Below are positions 12,701 through 25,200 of a DNA stretch of 64,000 nt, piece by piece. This stretch comes from Blasia pusilla. Its lineage: Eukaryota > Marchantiophyta > Marchantiopsida > Blasiales. Made by a program: the position numbers and the translations under genes. The stretch is from contig CM114274.1 in the NCBI GenBank assembly GCA_050084515.1, positions 29,140,001-29,204,000 on the forward strand. Direction: 5' to 3'. Numbering within the stretch: position 1 is the first letter of the stretch; every line of letters begins with the position of its first letter. The notes beneath the pieces are model-generated. The model did no database searches, was not told where the DNA came from, and was given only the letters and a program-made list of their open reading frames with translations.

Positions 12701-13210
12701 GGCTAGGATAATTGGGGTAGTTTGGAGGATATCAAGTGAGTTGATGATGATATTTTGGAGAAGATAACATGTAATGTACTTGTGTCAAAATGGAATTGGT
12801 TAACCCTTGAAAGGAAGTGATGTGGAATAACATAAGATTAGCCCTATTTTTTACTCTTTTGGACCCCTTGTGAGTATATAAAGAGAAGGAACCTTCAAGG
12901 GTTCATCACTTTCTACTTCATTTCTTGAGTTTCACGTATCACGCTTGAGTGGATGACATTGGACTAGCTTGCTCTTCCAATGAGAATGGATTAACCCTCT
13001 TGAGAGAATAACTTGACCATGGTCTATTATTCGAAAGATTTCTAAAGTCTATGTATGTGGAGATGGTTATTTGGAGGGACTCGTCATATTAGGGAATTTT
13101 GTCATACTAGGGATAATGGATGGTTTTGGCTTGTTATTTTTCCAATAAAAGTGGATTATCCCTCTTGGGAGAGCAATTGAACCAGAACCCATCCTTGAGG
13201 AGAGTAGAGG
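9373..13210. other. Repeat-derived non-coding DNA
   Basis: No supported gene. A CT tract lies at 9677-9738. Between 11.5 and 12.5 kb the motif 'agggacgc' recurs at least four times (near 11635, 11934, 12050 and 12139) in purine-rich DNA, with long open frames on the minus strand that have no recognisable motif and are probably due to composition. Two diverged copies of a short segment ('ggatta-ccctctt-gagag') occur near 12988 and 13150. The stretch may include untranslated or LTR sequence of the element at 14.9-18 kb, but I could not define LTR ends or a primer-binding site. Confidence 0.45.
9677..9738. repeat. (CT)31 microsatellite
   Basis: Uninterrupted CT run of 62 bp. Confidence 0.98.
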
Positions 13211-13249
13211 ATGTACGTTAAGTTTGGATATGGGTGGAGCACGATTCGT

Positions 13250-13440
13250 ACCCAATTTTTTCCTTTCCTTAATCTATACCACGTCAAGGTTCTCTTTGTA
13301 GATAGACACTGGTTTATTCGCTATTTAGTTTACCACTTCAGGGATGCATTCATGAACCAGGTCATGCAATCTCCAACTCCGGTGATTCTTCCTATTGTCA
13401 CGTACATAAGCACTTGGGATTGTACTTTGTATATCCTTAT
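13250..13440 (+). pseudogene. Repeat fragment shared with 45.96 kb, coding-like
   Basis: The reading FPFLN...DRHWFIRYLVYHFRDAFM matches, residue by residue, a frame at 45960-46150 (FPFLN...HRYWFTRYLVYHFSATFM). Both the DNA and the protein reading are similar, so this is a repeated element piece with past coding potential. I do not recognise the domain. Confidence 0.5.
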
Positions 13441-13444
13441 ATAG

Positions 13445-14895
13445 CAATCCATGGATGTTAATAGGCCTGCTCGAGTAGGGTTTAACACTAGTTGTGCCAT
13501 TTTTCTTGCGTATAAGCGTAAAAGAGTTTATAAAGATTTTATAGTTATGAAGAATTTTATGACTTTATAGTTTGAGGATTATATATTATGAAGTAGTGAT
13601 CGCCTTGACATCACCATTCGTAATCCTGTGGTGAAAGAATGGAGAGAGTACATAGTATTTTTATATTGAGAAGCAGAACTTCTTAGAGGATTCACCTTGC
13701 ATTAACGTCTACCAAAGCTATAAGGTAAGCCCTTGTTCAAAGAAGAACTCTCAACACGACAACGTAGTAAACTAGGTTGAGAGCATTCGGGTTAAGGAAG
13801 GAGTTGGAGAAGCAATGGAGTTGGGAAGGCAAATAGCCATAAGAGGAATTGGGCTACTTGCATAGGGCGGTAAGGCCAAGGTGTGAATGGAGGCAATGAA
13901 GGCAACTCCATAGGGAGCCACGCCGAGGTTAAGTGCAAGGGAGTAAGGAGTAATTGCATGGAGTTGTTAAGATGAGCTCGACCCAAGTTGTGGAGCAAAC
14001 AAACACGTGGTAAGAGGCGTGGGATATGATTGAGCTTAGATACATAGTTGATCCAAGCTACTTGTTAGGAAGTTTGAAAATATGGTAGAGGTTGGTGAAT
14101 GTAGTAGGGCTATGGTTACGAGGTTGGGAGTCAGATGTGGTTGTAGGTCAAACGTGGTTGAGCACCTATAAGGTCATAGTTGTACGTGATCAAGATTTGA
14201 CATGATAGCATGAGGTTTCATGGAATAAGGGAATTTGCGACTTGATATGTTTCACAATCTTGGATTGTATATATATGTTGCGGAGAGAGTTGCCATATAG
14301 TGGGAGTTGATTGACGGAGTTTCGATGAGTAAAACTCTACCATAGCATGATTGTGATCCATTGAGAGTTTGCGACGGAGGGTTGTAATGGAGACACACGC
14401 ATGTGTTGACGGAAGGGTCAACTAGCATGATGTTCTAGGAGAGTGTCATATTGCAAAAATTTCCATACCATATAGAGGAATCAATGTTGACTGTAGAGTA
14501 GAATGATGGCGGGCATTATCAAGTTATCCAGTTTATTCCCTTTTTATGCACTTTTCTTGTGTCATAAAGGGTGCTAGGTATCGTATAGACATGGTGCTAG
14601 ATGGGTATAACAATGGTGACGACTATAGACTCTTTGCATGTGTAGCATGTTTATGGATATACATTGGTTGCTGAGTAGGGGTCGCGTGTATGATGCAAGA
14701 GAGTGTCGATAGCTTAGGTGAGCAAGTTCGGGAGGCTTAGGGAGAGCTTGAGTGTTGGGTGTGTATGAGGCTGAGTATGTCCTCACAGTATTATCATTAC
14801 CATGGGTGAGTTAATGAGGAATGAGGAAGACTCTCGGTGAGTTTGAGTGCTTGAGCGTGTGAGACAGGGTTTTCATCACGGAATTCTTTCAAGGT
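13445..14895. other. Non-coding DNA upstream of decayed gag
   Basis: Nothing recognised. Rich in TTG/GAG-type purine-biased text similar in style to 11.5-12.5 kb. It is in the place where the 5' LTR and leader of the following retroelement would be expected, but I found no clear LTR ends, TATA or primer-binding site. Confidence 0.4.
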
Positions 14896-16100
14896 TTGGA
14901 AGAACAAGATAGTTCAAGTATTGATAATGGATTGACATTGAGTGAAGTGAGGTATCAAGGGGTTTCAAGTGAAGAACCACCCCGACTCCCATCCATGGAT
15001 GGATCGTCATCATTAGACAATAGGTCTGGTGACAAGATCACAAATGGAGACAATGTCACATGGGGAGAGATCGACGACATGGGCCACCGAGGCATGCATT
15101 ATTTCTCAGATATGGTAGACACCATAGATGTAGATGACTTCATCCAAGAGTTTGACACATGTGCGACTCCTAGGAGATACGTGCCCCTAGAAGCTCAACT
15201 CCTTCATGTCGTTGAAGGGTTTGTTCCAGCATCTAGAGGCTCTTCCGATGGATGACTACATGGAGTTATGGTCTTTATATTCACTAGAGATTGATGCTTG
15301 GAGGATGTATTGGGCTCTAGGGTATGTGTCCACTAGTGGTCGCGAGGCATATGATGGAATAGTGAGGGCAAAGAGGCCTACACCATCACCCCGAGGGCTA
15401 AATGGAGAGGATGGCAATGAGGTGGCAGAGACCTCTAATGGTAGAGGGACACCCATTTTTAGTCCTAAAATGGATTTCTTTTGACATTTGGGAAGGAGCT
15501 ATCAGGGTGTGCGAACCGACAAGCTCAAGAGTCTATAAGATTTTCAGCGGAGGTTGGATGAGAGTCTGAGGGAGGCATTCACGTGCATGCGATAACGGAT
15601 CATTGCCACATATGGAATGACTAAGGTGCAGTCAATACAGTATTGCTACGGGGTGCTGGACCATGAGCTACGGAGGAGAGTATGAGATGCAATTTTGCTT
15701 CACATGGCAAAGCCCACATTTAAGGTTGTCTTTGAGTTTTCTGAGCAGTTTGAGCTCAACATGATGAGGAGCAAGTGGTGACCACGAGATTTTCATAGGA
15801 TTCAACGGATCCACACGTAGGAGTAGTCTCACAAGTGCCCCAACATACACTAGTACCGGGGAGCGGGCCGGTGGGCCTAGAGAGCAAGGTAGTTATCGTA
15901 AGTTGATGAGGCAACGGCCTATACCGACATATGTTACCCAACAGGGACCAAGGTTGGCTTGTTGGACGTGTGGTGGGCCACATAGGTAGAAGGACTACCC
16001 ACAAGATGGTAGAGGGTCGAGGGCACCTCCAATTGCTTAGGAGCCATCTCGGATTTCCCCACCATAGTTGTTGGATGATTATTGTTATTGATATAGTCAC
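14896..16100 (+). pseudogene. Decayed gag of Ty3/gypsy-type element, copy A
   Basis: The structural protein of a retroelement. The frame 14896-15255 reads DTIDVDDFIQEFDTCATPRR, and an overlapping frame reads GLFQHLEALPMDDYMELWSL. A further block near 15540-15780, broken by stops, has FQRRLDESLREAFTCMR and DAILLHMAKPTFKVVFEFSE. These are typical of the capsid part of plant Ty3 gag. A degenerate zinc knuckle CWTCGGPHR is at about 15961 and aligns with CWTCEGDH in copy B at 50025. Many stops and frame changes show great age. This copy preserves gag N-terminal sequence that copy B has lost. Confidence 0.75.
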
Positions 16101-16590
16101 ACAAGGAATATGTGTTTTGATCTTTGCCGAGAGCTATGTCTAGAGGTAGGTCGAGGGCTTGGGGGTGAGAGAGTTGATGGAGATCAATAAGTTGACGATT
16201 GTGGTGGTAGGATTCCACCGCAAATCAGGGGAGATGGAGGACGTGCACCCAATGTAGGGCTCTTCACTTGCATCGATTAGTTGGAGGAAAGGATTGCTAC
16301 CATCCCAATGATGCTGCCAGGGACAAGCAAGGAGTTGAGAGTGGCTAGTGTGGCTCCAGCCTCCACGTCGTATTAGGATACAAGGGAGGATGATACAGGC
16401 TTGAGATTTATGCGTAGTGCATCCTAGGTAGAGGTTGCTACGGTGGTGACCCGGGATGCTTCAAGAATGATTGAGCCATTAAGAGATGGGTGGAGATAGA
16501 CCTACAAGAGGGGACCAATGGGCGGCAAGCCAGGGTTCACCGTTTGTCTACGTTATCAGAGGCAATTCACACAATGTCGATGATGCCTAG
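16101..16590 (+). pseudogene. Decayed gag spacer of copy A
   Basis: No long open frame. It lies between the knuckle and the post-knuckle block and corresponds in position to the Arg/Gly/Ser-rich stretch of copy B (50170-50560). It contains text reminiscent of copy B, for example around 16410-16450. Confidence 0.45.
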
Positions 16591-16956
16591 ATGACAGTAG
16601 TACCCACATATGAGACAGGTGTGTTAACATCACAAAGAGTTGGAGAGACGACTCCCATCTTGGCTCGGGTGAAGCCAGTTTCAATCACATTCTTGGAGGT
16701 GGCCACTAGGGTAAGCCAGACTCTCTTGTTTTCCACCATGGAGTTGGTGACGATAGGAGTCCGACCAGCGGAGGTGCTTCAGCTGGCCACCAAGTTGTGT
16801 GAGCATGGAGAGGTGATTACCTCTCGTTCAGAAATGGTTGTTGAGGAGGTGGTGGACGTGCTCTCAAAGCACGTGCTCGGGACGTCCTCCACTAAGTCAT
16901 GGTATGCTGCAATGGTAAAGTTGGTGGATATGCTAACTCAAATAGCGATAAAGTGA
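16591..16956 (+). pseudogene. Post-knuckle domain of copy A
   Basis: This frame aligns with copy B 50595-50940. STMELVTIGVRPAEVLQLAT matches SATELMALGVNLAHVFQLAS, followed by LCEHGEVITSRSEM versus LCERGGVTATRVEV. The 121-residue frame is the best preserved part of copy A. Confidence 0.8.
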
Positions 16957-17029
16957 GCCATGATCACACCATGTGTACTTTTGTTGTCCGAGCTTGAGTG
17001 TTTTGCTTGGTTAGTACCATAGGTATGGT

Positions 17030-17700
17030 GTACTATCCGCAATACGTCTCACTTGATTTGCTAGCGCAACCCTTGATGTTAGGGAAGGCGACTTGTTTGG
17101 CATTAGGATAACGAAAAGGTGAGCGTTGTACCTTTCAGATACAGACCTCTATTGGGGGCATGTCACCCATGCAATACATGACTTGACCGGAGTTAGTTAT
17201 TAGACTCCAACTAGAGCATGAGTTGGATAGTGCGATGGTGTGCACTAAGGAAATTACGACACCAACAAAGTTGTATGATGTGTTTGGTAGGGAGTAAGGT
17301 GTTGTAACCCCTTGGTTTTATCCTTCATTTTTGGGAGGAGACGGTTTCTTATCGGCCCGGGTGGCGATCACGTGATGGACGGGTAAGCCATTTACCGGTG
17401 CAGTTTGCATGGTGTAGTGGTGGTCGACCACGTGAGGATACGTTAACCACATTGGCAACATTCACAGGTAGTGTTAGCTGACCATCATAGTTGTTGGAGA
17501 GGATCACACATGTGGAGGACATTTGCATAGCAAATAGTCCCACGGAGAGACATGCCATGGTGGGTGTCTCTTCCCATGGTGTAGAGACTTCTTTATCGTT
17601 GTTGAGAATGAGTGTTGAGTTGCGTGGAGTGCGGCCGAGCTCATGAGGCATGCGTGGAGTTGTGCTTGTGGCTTGGAGCAAATAGACTCAGGTGAAGGTC
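17030..17700 (+). pseudogene. Decayed protease region of copy A
   Basis: Reads LDLLAQPLMLGKATCLALG near 17055 and FQIQTSIGG near 17137, matching copy B LDSRAQPLMLGKAACIGLG and FQIQTSLGG. The retropepsin active site D-S/T-G is not intact (DLLA). Further downstream the match fades through frame changes but spacing to the methyltransferase motif is about as in copy B. Confidence 0.75.
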
Positions 17701-17764
17701 GTGCTCTTGGAGTAGATACTTCTTATTTTTTGGTACCATACGTGTTGTGCCACAATATTTGGAG

Positions 17765-17960
17765 TAGGGTATGAGAGTGTTAGATCTCTTTGGAGGGATC
17801 AACACGACGGGTATTTGCATATATTGTTGCAGTGTTGCGAGGATGACGGTACCAACGGTGGTAGATGTGTATAGAGTAGTAGATTATGTTTGGTAGATGT
17901 GATGTCTGTTATCTGGAGTTAGAGGGACCTAACTACTAGGTAGGGGGGGCAGTTGTGTGG
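17765..17960 (+). pseudogene. Truncated cytosine methyltransferase start, copy A
   Basis: Reads RVLDLFGGINTTGICI at about 17770, the AdoMet-binding motif I, in the same position relative to protease as in copy B (VLDLFGGISTGL). The DNA matches copy B closely here (ttagatctctttggnggnat). Homology fades within about 100 bp; a G-run (taggggggg) near 17940 marks the change to other sequence. The catalytic motifs are absent, so it is a remnant. Confidence 0.75.
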
Positions 17961-17969
17961 TCTTGATGT

Positions 17970-18540
17970 ATATGTTTGAGTTTGTTTTGTTTATGAGTGG
18001 ATCGATTAGTGTGTTGGGAATATTAGTGTGGTGTGGTGTGTAGATATGACCAACAATGTGGATTGTGTAGCAATGTGTATGCGCAGGATAGGAGCAAAGA
18101 GAGGAGGATTAAGAGGAAAAGCATCACAAAGTGTTCGAGAAAAATACATATAAAAGGAAGAGATTAAAAAAAAAAGAACAAATCATATCATATCGATAGG
18201 TCGCGTAGAAAATGGGGTCGCATAGATCAACCTCCTCCTTCACGTCTAGCTCTAGGGATCATTTTAGATAAAACAAGCATATACAAAGGAAGTCCAAGAA
18301 GGGAAGAAAGGAGGAGAAAAAAAGAGAAGGAGCAAACAAATAAAGTCTCGGTTGAACTCCATCCAAGAACAAGGTATCCAATGGGGCAGTGGATCTCTAT
18401 GGTCCAAAAGAGGATCAAGAAGCACCTAGATATAATATCCAAAGTTTGTGTCCTTTAAGAGGGTGTGAAGCCACAAGCAAGTGGTTGGATGTAGAGGTAG
18501 TATTGAGGGAAGAGTGGCCAAAGCCTCATAGTTAGGAAAT
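17970..18540. other. Non-coding DNA after copy A
   Basis: No gene. A-rich and purine-rich stretch (18100-18350). It could hold part of an LTR but no repeat partner was found. Confidence 0.4.
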
Positions 18541-18554
18541 TTCTTCATCAAGGA

Positions 18555-18840
18555 GAAGATGCGACCTCTATCTTGAAAGACTAGAGGCACTATTGAGCAA
18601 GCCAGTCTTGAAGATGAATAAGGATGGAGAGTACAACAAGCCTACCTCCATGGACAAGGAGACCTTTGATGCTGTAGTGAAGGAATTGGCCCCATATATA
18701 ACATCCTCATAAGAAGGAGGCTCCTATAGGTTTTTGCCCCAGCAACGAGCATGAGTGGGGAGAGAAATCTTTGGCCAAGGAGGCTTCCCAACCTTTGCGG
18801 CGAGATTTGTAGGTAGCCTTGCATAAAGGTTTTGGGGGGT
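18555..18840 (+). pseudogene. Possible PIF/Harbinger-like transposase N-terminal scrap
   Basis: The frame reads LYLERLEALLSKPVLKMNKD, then SMDKETFDAVVKELAPYI, which resembles the 'ETFDxLLxxxxPYI' segment upstream of the DDE nuclease in PIF/Harbinger elements. A stop follows at once; the next 100 bp (GGSYRFLPQQ) fits only loosely. No DDE residues are visible. The assignment rests on one short motif. Confidence 0.35.
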
Positions 18841-18844
18841 TCAA

Positions 18845-19880
18845 ATTATGGGTTTTAATCAATTTAAGACATGGCGGATGTCATGATTATTTCCTTTACA
18901 AACCCTTTATGACATCCCTACCTTTGTAAAGTGCTTTACCGCTGACATTATAACATGTTATTTGCAGTTGACTTAACTCATTGCAAATAACATTTTGCAA
19001 AATTAACTCATTATATCATGAATATTGAGAATGTCAAAAGTTATGACATTAGGGCATTAGGAAATGGCCATCACGTCAGGCACAACACCGTTAAAAAAGA
19101 AGGATATTTCTCACTCTCCCCCTTTTTCTAGGATATTTGTATCCCCTTTTCTCAATGAATTTGACATACATTTTGTTTGGATTCTCAAGTTCTTTGTTTT
19201 TGTGTTTTGTTTTTGGTAGCTAAAGCGGTTTAGAAAGAACTTGGTGGCAAAGGAGGTTGAGAAGGCAAAGATGTAGTCCCCTAAGCTTCTATTTTCAATA
19301 ATTGGAGGGCTGAGACTTAATCCTACTTTTTTTCTTTGTAAGACTCCCTATTTGCAAGGTGGGCAAACTAATCTTCTCCTCGTATTGTGTGTAGGTTGTA
19401 CTATAGGGGAGTATGCAAGAGAACTCCACGTATGGATCTGGTCATGTGTAGCAGCTTGTAGTTGCTCCTCATACGGTTCGGTAAGATGGAAAATACTCAT
19501 GAACCTCGTCCCGAACTCGACTAGTGATGCATTTGATGACTCATAAGATTCCCAATACGATCCAATGATAAGTCAACTAGCAAGTGGGAGGAGGACGACG
19601 AGGTTACTAGTGAGATTGATCCTAGATCACGATCTACCTTCGTTGACTCAAATCCCTCTCCATCACTCTTTGGTGATGCTTATAGTGGTAGTGGTATGTT
19701 TCACGAAGACTTAACATGTCAAGATAAATCTAGGGATGTGATAACCTTCTACATAGTTGGACTCATTTTCATGAAGCATTCACCGATTTTGTGTATATAT
19801 TTTAGAATAGAATGGTGAATTATATTTGTTTCATGGGATTCCATTTTTCATAATTGGTGTGATCTTTGCCATGTTGTGAA
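18845..19880. other. Non-coding DNA
   Basis: AT-rich stretch with no supported gene. Short open frames (for example 19352-19546) lack motifs. Confidence 0.4.
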
Positions 19881-20460
19881 CTAGGTAAATCTAATTTACC
19901 ACCCTTCATGATGGATAAATTATCATGCCGTGTAAGTGACAAACTCAATTTACCACCCTTAGTAATGGATAAATTTTCAGTGGTAAACTAAATTTACCAC
20001 ATGTATTGAGTGATATAGTTACCACTCTTAAGACAAGGTAGAAATAAATTTATCACTACTACTACAAGGAAACCTTACCATGGATCATTGCTGGTAAAAT
20101 TAAGTTTATCACTTGATTAACACAACTGGAAGGTAGTAAACATGATTTACAATGTCTATGAGAGATATACTTACCAACCCTATAAAGAGATAAGAACTAT
20201 TTACCATCCCTATAATAAGGCTAATTATGGGCCAAGGGAGGTGAGTCAATTTGACCACCTTAGAAGCATAATAACATACTAACATTACAACCCCTTGAAG
20301 AATGTAAAATCTTGTTACCACTCTTGGGAAGAGGTAAATTTAGTACTCTTAAATATAGGTAAAATATTTTGTACCACTTCATTTTAGTGGTGATTTACCT
20401 CCTTTAAGGGATGGTAAACCTTTCATTACCACTCTCGAGATGTCGTAATTTACAATGTAT
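19880..20460. repeat. Cluster of short TTTACCAC-type repeats in both orientations
   Basis: Variants of ATTTACCACYCTT and its reverse complement occur a dozen or more times in about 580 bp (for example near 19898, 19951, 19980, 20020, 20305, 20390 and 20410). Some pair up as local inverted repeats, such as GTGGTAAACTAAATTTACCAC at 19981. Dense, degenerate motifs in both orientations are typical of the subterminal regions where CACTA-type transposases bind. I could not find the terminal inverted repeats. Confidence 0.6.
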
Positions 20461-20464
20461 GTAT

Positions 20465-21714
<1,250 letters not shown>

Positions 21715-21829
21715 TTTTTAGTCCACGGGAAGCCGATCTGGCTTATGGGACCCCTTCCACATATGTGAAATTGACATCGCATCCGACATGGCACCTTCAC
21801 ATCTAGATTTGGGGTTCTCACTCAAGAGA

Positions 21830-22090
21830 TTTGGTTTTTGGTTTTTTTGGTTTTTTCTTTTTGTGAAGGCCTAGAATTTTATCCAGATTTTTAACCTAGG
21901 AGCATAGTCAAGGCACACACATGAAAGGCACACAAGGCGTTGTCTCTCTCAAACATGGACCATTCATGCCCTAGGTAGGGGACGCCACTGCCTTGGGGTT
22001 GAGACCGCCCCCCACTGTCCAAGGGGAGAGTTGAACCCAAGACCTCTTCAAGAGGACCTTATGTTTGTTCAGCTAAGATCACGTCTTTTG
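21830..22090 (-). mobile_element. Probable tRNA-derived SINE
   Basis: Read on the minus strand from 22090, the sequence starts with an A-box-like TAGCTGAACAAACATAAGG and about 30 bp later has a B-box-like GGGTTCAACTCTCCCC, the two halves of an internal RNA polymerase III promoter. After a body of about 150 bp it ends in an A-rich tail (seen on the plus strand as repeated ggttttt at 21830-21860). Head, body and tail order are those of a plant SINE. I could not fix target-site duplications, and no second copy is in the window. Confidence 0.55.
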
Positions 22091-22099
22091 TTTTTTAAA

Positions 22100-24030
22100 T
22101 TAGGATATTTTTCCTATCATGTCAAAGAACATATGAAGAATGGAGGATGAATGGATAGAGGGAAGAAGGATGGCAAGTACACGCATGAATAGAAGGAGAT
22201 TCCATGTCATATGAGAAGGGTACCCACATTTATCCTAACCCAACCAATAATACACACACAACTTCAATGGCACTCAAAGAGACACGTTTGTTGGATCTCT
22301 AAGTTGGGAGCCCTACCTAGATGGGTATTTCTACTTTACTCAAAAAATATGGTGAATTATATAATAAACATCGCTACTCAACCATACAAGTTTTAGTCCT
22401 CTTATGTTTTTCATGCACAACTTATGGTAAGTATATCTATATTTATCCATCCTCTCATAACCTCTTACTAGTGTAAGCCCTAGTGCCATTTTAAATTAGT
22501 TTTGAACGACCCCTATTGGTTCAAAAAGTGAGCGAACTTAGTGGTTGAAAGTGCCGGGTGTCAAAGAGGAGAAGTGTTTGCAAAATGAGAAGGCACTCTC
22601 CAATAAAATATAGATATGCTACCCTATATTACCTACATATCCTTTTCCTCAATTCTTCATTTTTCCACATGTGACTCCTTTGAGTTATTCCCACCCAATT
22701 AACAAGAGCGTCCTAATGTCTATCTCCTATTTCTTTGCTCTTCGACTATTTTTACTCCACTTCCACTGGTATTTTTTTTTCATGATCTCTTACTTTTGGT
22801 CAGTACTTTGTTGGTTTCAATCCGCTAGTAACACTTGACTTTTCTAGAATGTTCCGATAAATCAAGTTACAAAGGCCTTCATAAAGACCTCATTATACGA
22901 TTATTCCTACTCCACTTCTACCTTCAAATTCATAGCGGCAAGGAGTGTCAACTAATCTAGCTGATAACATATGTTCAATAGTTCCACTTTACGACTACTG
23001 GGCCATGATATCAAAAGTTGATGAAGTTGAGACTCATGTTGGCAATCTCAATAATAAAATCAATAATCTTGAGGGTTTCCTATCAACACTTGACGAGGAG
23101 AATGATACACATAGGGATTTTCTTTCCCACTTCCAAGGAAAGTTGAAAGATGCTTTCACCCACTTCAAGGATTTCCTTTAGTATACTTAGCATATAATTG
23201 AGGAAAATGCAAAATTGCAGCTTGAGGCAACACTCATATAGACACTTCTCCACCAGTGGACGTTATCAAAGTAGAAACATCAACTATACATACTTTTTGC
23301 ATTAGGTTGATATACACTTCTTAAAGTGTTCTACATCGTCTAAGTTCCTTTTTTTCTTTGGAAACGGTTAATTCATTTTGTGGAGTATTGCACCTTAGCA
23401 TACTACCAACACTCTACATATAGTCATAAACACTTTTTAGCGAAAGTCTCCTTGCAATACATGGTCGTTCTTCATTGCAATCATTGTAGATTCTCCTTTT
23501 GTAATAATTTTTTCGAGTGATAGTATTTTCACTAATTATTAGTGTTTTCAGATTTGTAATTCATCAATGTGAACAAAACTTCTATAACCAAAACTTCAGT
23601 TTGATGTTTCTTGCATGGTTGTCTTAAGTGCTCACAACATTCCCCAAGTTGGACCAAGAATAATACTTTGCTTGCACATAAATAAAGATAATTTGTTTTC
23701 ATTCAAAAGTATTATTTGTTGTGGGTCTACTTCATGCAGTTCACTTTTATTCACTGTATTAGAATGCTAATTTGTTCTATTCAAGTGACTTGTATAACCA
23801 ACCACTCAACTCCACTTTACACTCATGCTTTCTTGCAAATTCTTGCTTAGGTTTTTAACATGTTTTTTTAAAACTTCGTGTAAGTAATTCTCACTACTTT
23901 TAGAAATGTCCTCCTACTCTACTTTTTCCTCATCACAAGTCCTCATTCACACCTCCTATCCACTACTAGTTCAAGACTAGCAATTTCGCCACATTTTTGC
24001 ACCCACATGATACGTAACTTCCACTACTCA
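22100..24030. other. Non-coding DNA
   Basis: No supported gene. One open frame at 22945-23181 reads a coiled-coil-like peptide (KVDEVETHVGNLNNKINNLE), which might be a retroelement gag scrap, but nothing around it confirms this. Confidence 0.4.
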
Positions 24031-24033
24031 AAA

Positions 24034-24215
24034 CTAGTCCGTGCTCGTGCTCTGCACGGATGAAGAACCTCCCAACCGATACGAACTAAAAAATATTACG
24101 CTATGGGAGAGGAAAAATACGAATTAATAAATACTACTTTATTAGAGTTATTTACGTGTTAGTTCACCGCGTATCTTAATTAAGTCTTTTTGTCCACGTG
24201 TTGACACGAGTAGGC

Positions 24216-24246
<31 letters not shown>

Positions 24247-24285
24247 AGGTTTCCGAACCCCATCCTCTTTCAATAGTATAGATGA
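24034..24285. mobile_element. Candidate small non-autonomous element (Helitron-like ends)
   Basis: Begins with ACTAGTCCGTGCTCGTGC and a hairpin TCCGTGC/GCACGGA at 24038-24060. It ends in AATAGTATAGAT at 24271. Both ends resemble the borders of abundant small plant elements usually classed as non-autonomous Helitrons. A 28-bp A run lies inside at 24216-24243. The match is from memory of general form and is tentative. Confidence 0.35.
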
Positions 24286-24289
24286 CATA

Positions 24290-25200
24290 CTACACATTTA
24301 CCAAAAATATTGATTTTTTCATGACTGCTCTTATAATAAATACCCAACAAATTTTCAAATAGCTCCTACATTGTCACTTTGGTTTCACCGCAAGTACCGT
24401 GGCAGCATGCTTGTTTCTACCGTCCCAACTATAATTTTTTTTTGGACAAGCCCTTTTCAATTTGATGGACCTGGTTTAAAGGGATGCATGAACGAAGTCC
24501 ATAAATGCATTGGCACTGTACTTGATAAATTAGTTGAGACCGTTGCAAAAAAAAAAAAAAAAACACTTTTTGTATTGCTAATTTTTCCTCTCTTTACAAA
24601 AGACGTTCACATGGTTTTGATTGCCTAGCCGGTTGGGTCCTTGATTGAGAGGGCCAATTTTGGATAATTTTATTCCTAGATTGATAGTGTATGCTCGTGG
24701 TAATTTTATTTATATCTTAGAGATATTATTCTTCGTGTACATGGCTTGTTACGGCTCCTGGTTGACAATGCGCTCGATTCATTGAAACCCTTTTCATATT
24801 TTCTTGATGCCTTTTCCCCTAAATACAAAACATGTGTTGGAGGACCACAAAAAGAAGAAACATCAATCATGAGAGGGGAAAAAAGAATAAAATATTAAAT
24901 ACTATGGAGAAGACACAAAAGTTACCAATAAAATTCGGTCTAGAGATTCCTTTCGAATTAATCTCGTACGCATGGAACGAGCACCGAAGTAGAGGAGGAC
25001 ATGCCAAAAGTAGCATTCCATTGAACAGCTGTCTTAAAAAACCAGTTTTGTGTGCTCTAACGTTTCCAAATACTGTCGTTAGCTCCGGTCCTATACATGG
25101 CGTCCCGCAAGAGTCCAGAACGCCCTTTGTGTCTCCGAATTAGGTGGACCCGTCGTGATCCGCCATATTAGCGGGGACATAACTCGCTCGCGCCGATACA
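24290..25200. other. Intergenic DNA before the RWA promoter region
   Basis: AT-rich to about 25.0 kb, then a marked rise in GC. A second A run is at 24547-24562. No gene recognised. Confidence 0.4.
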
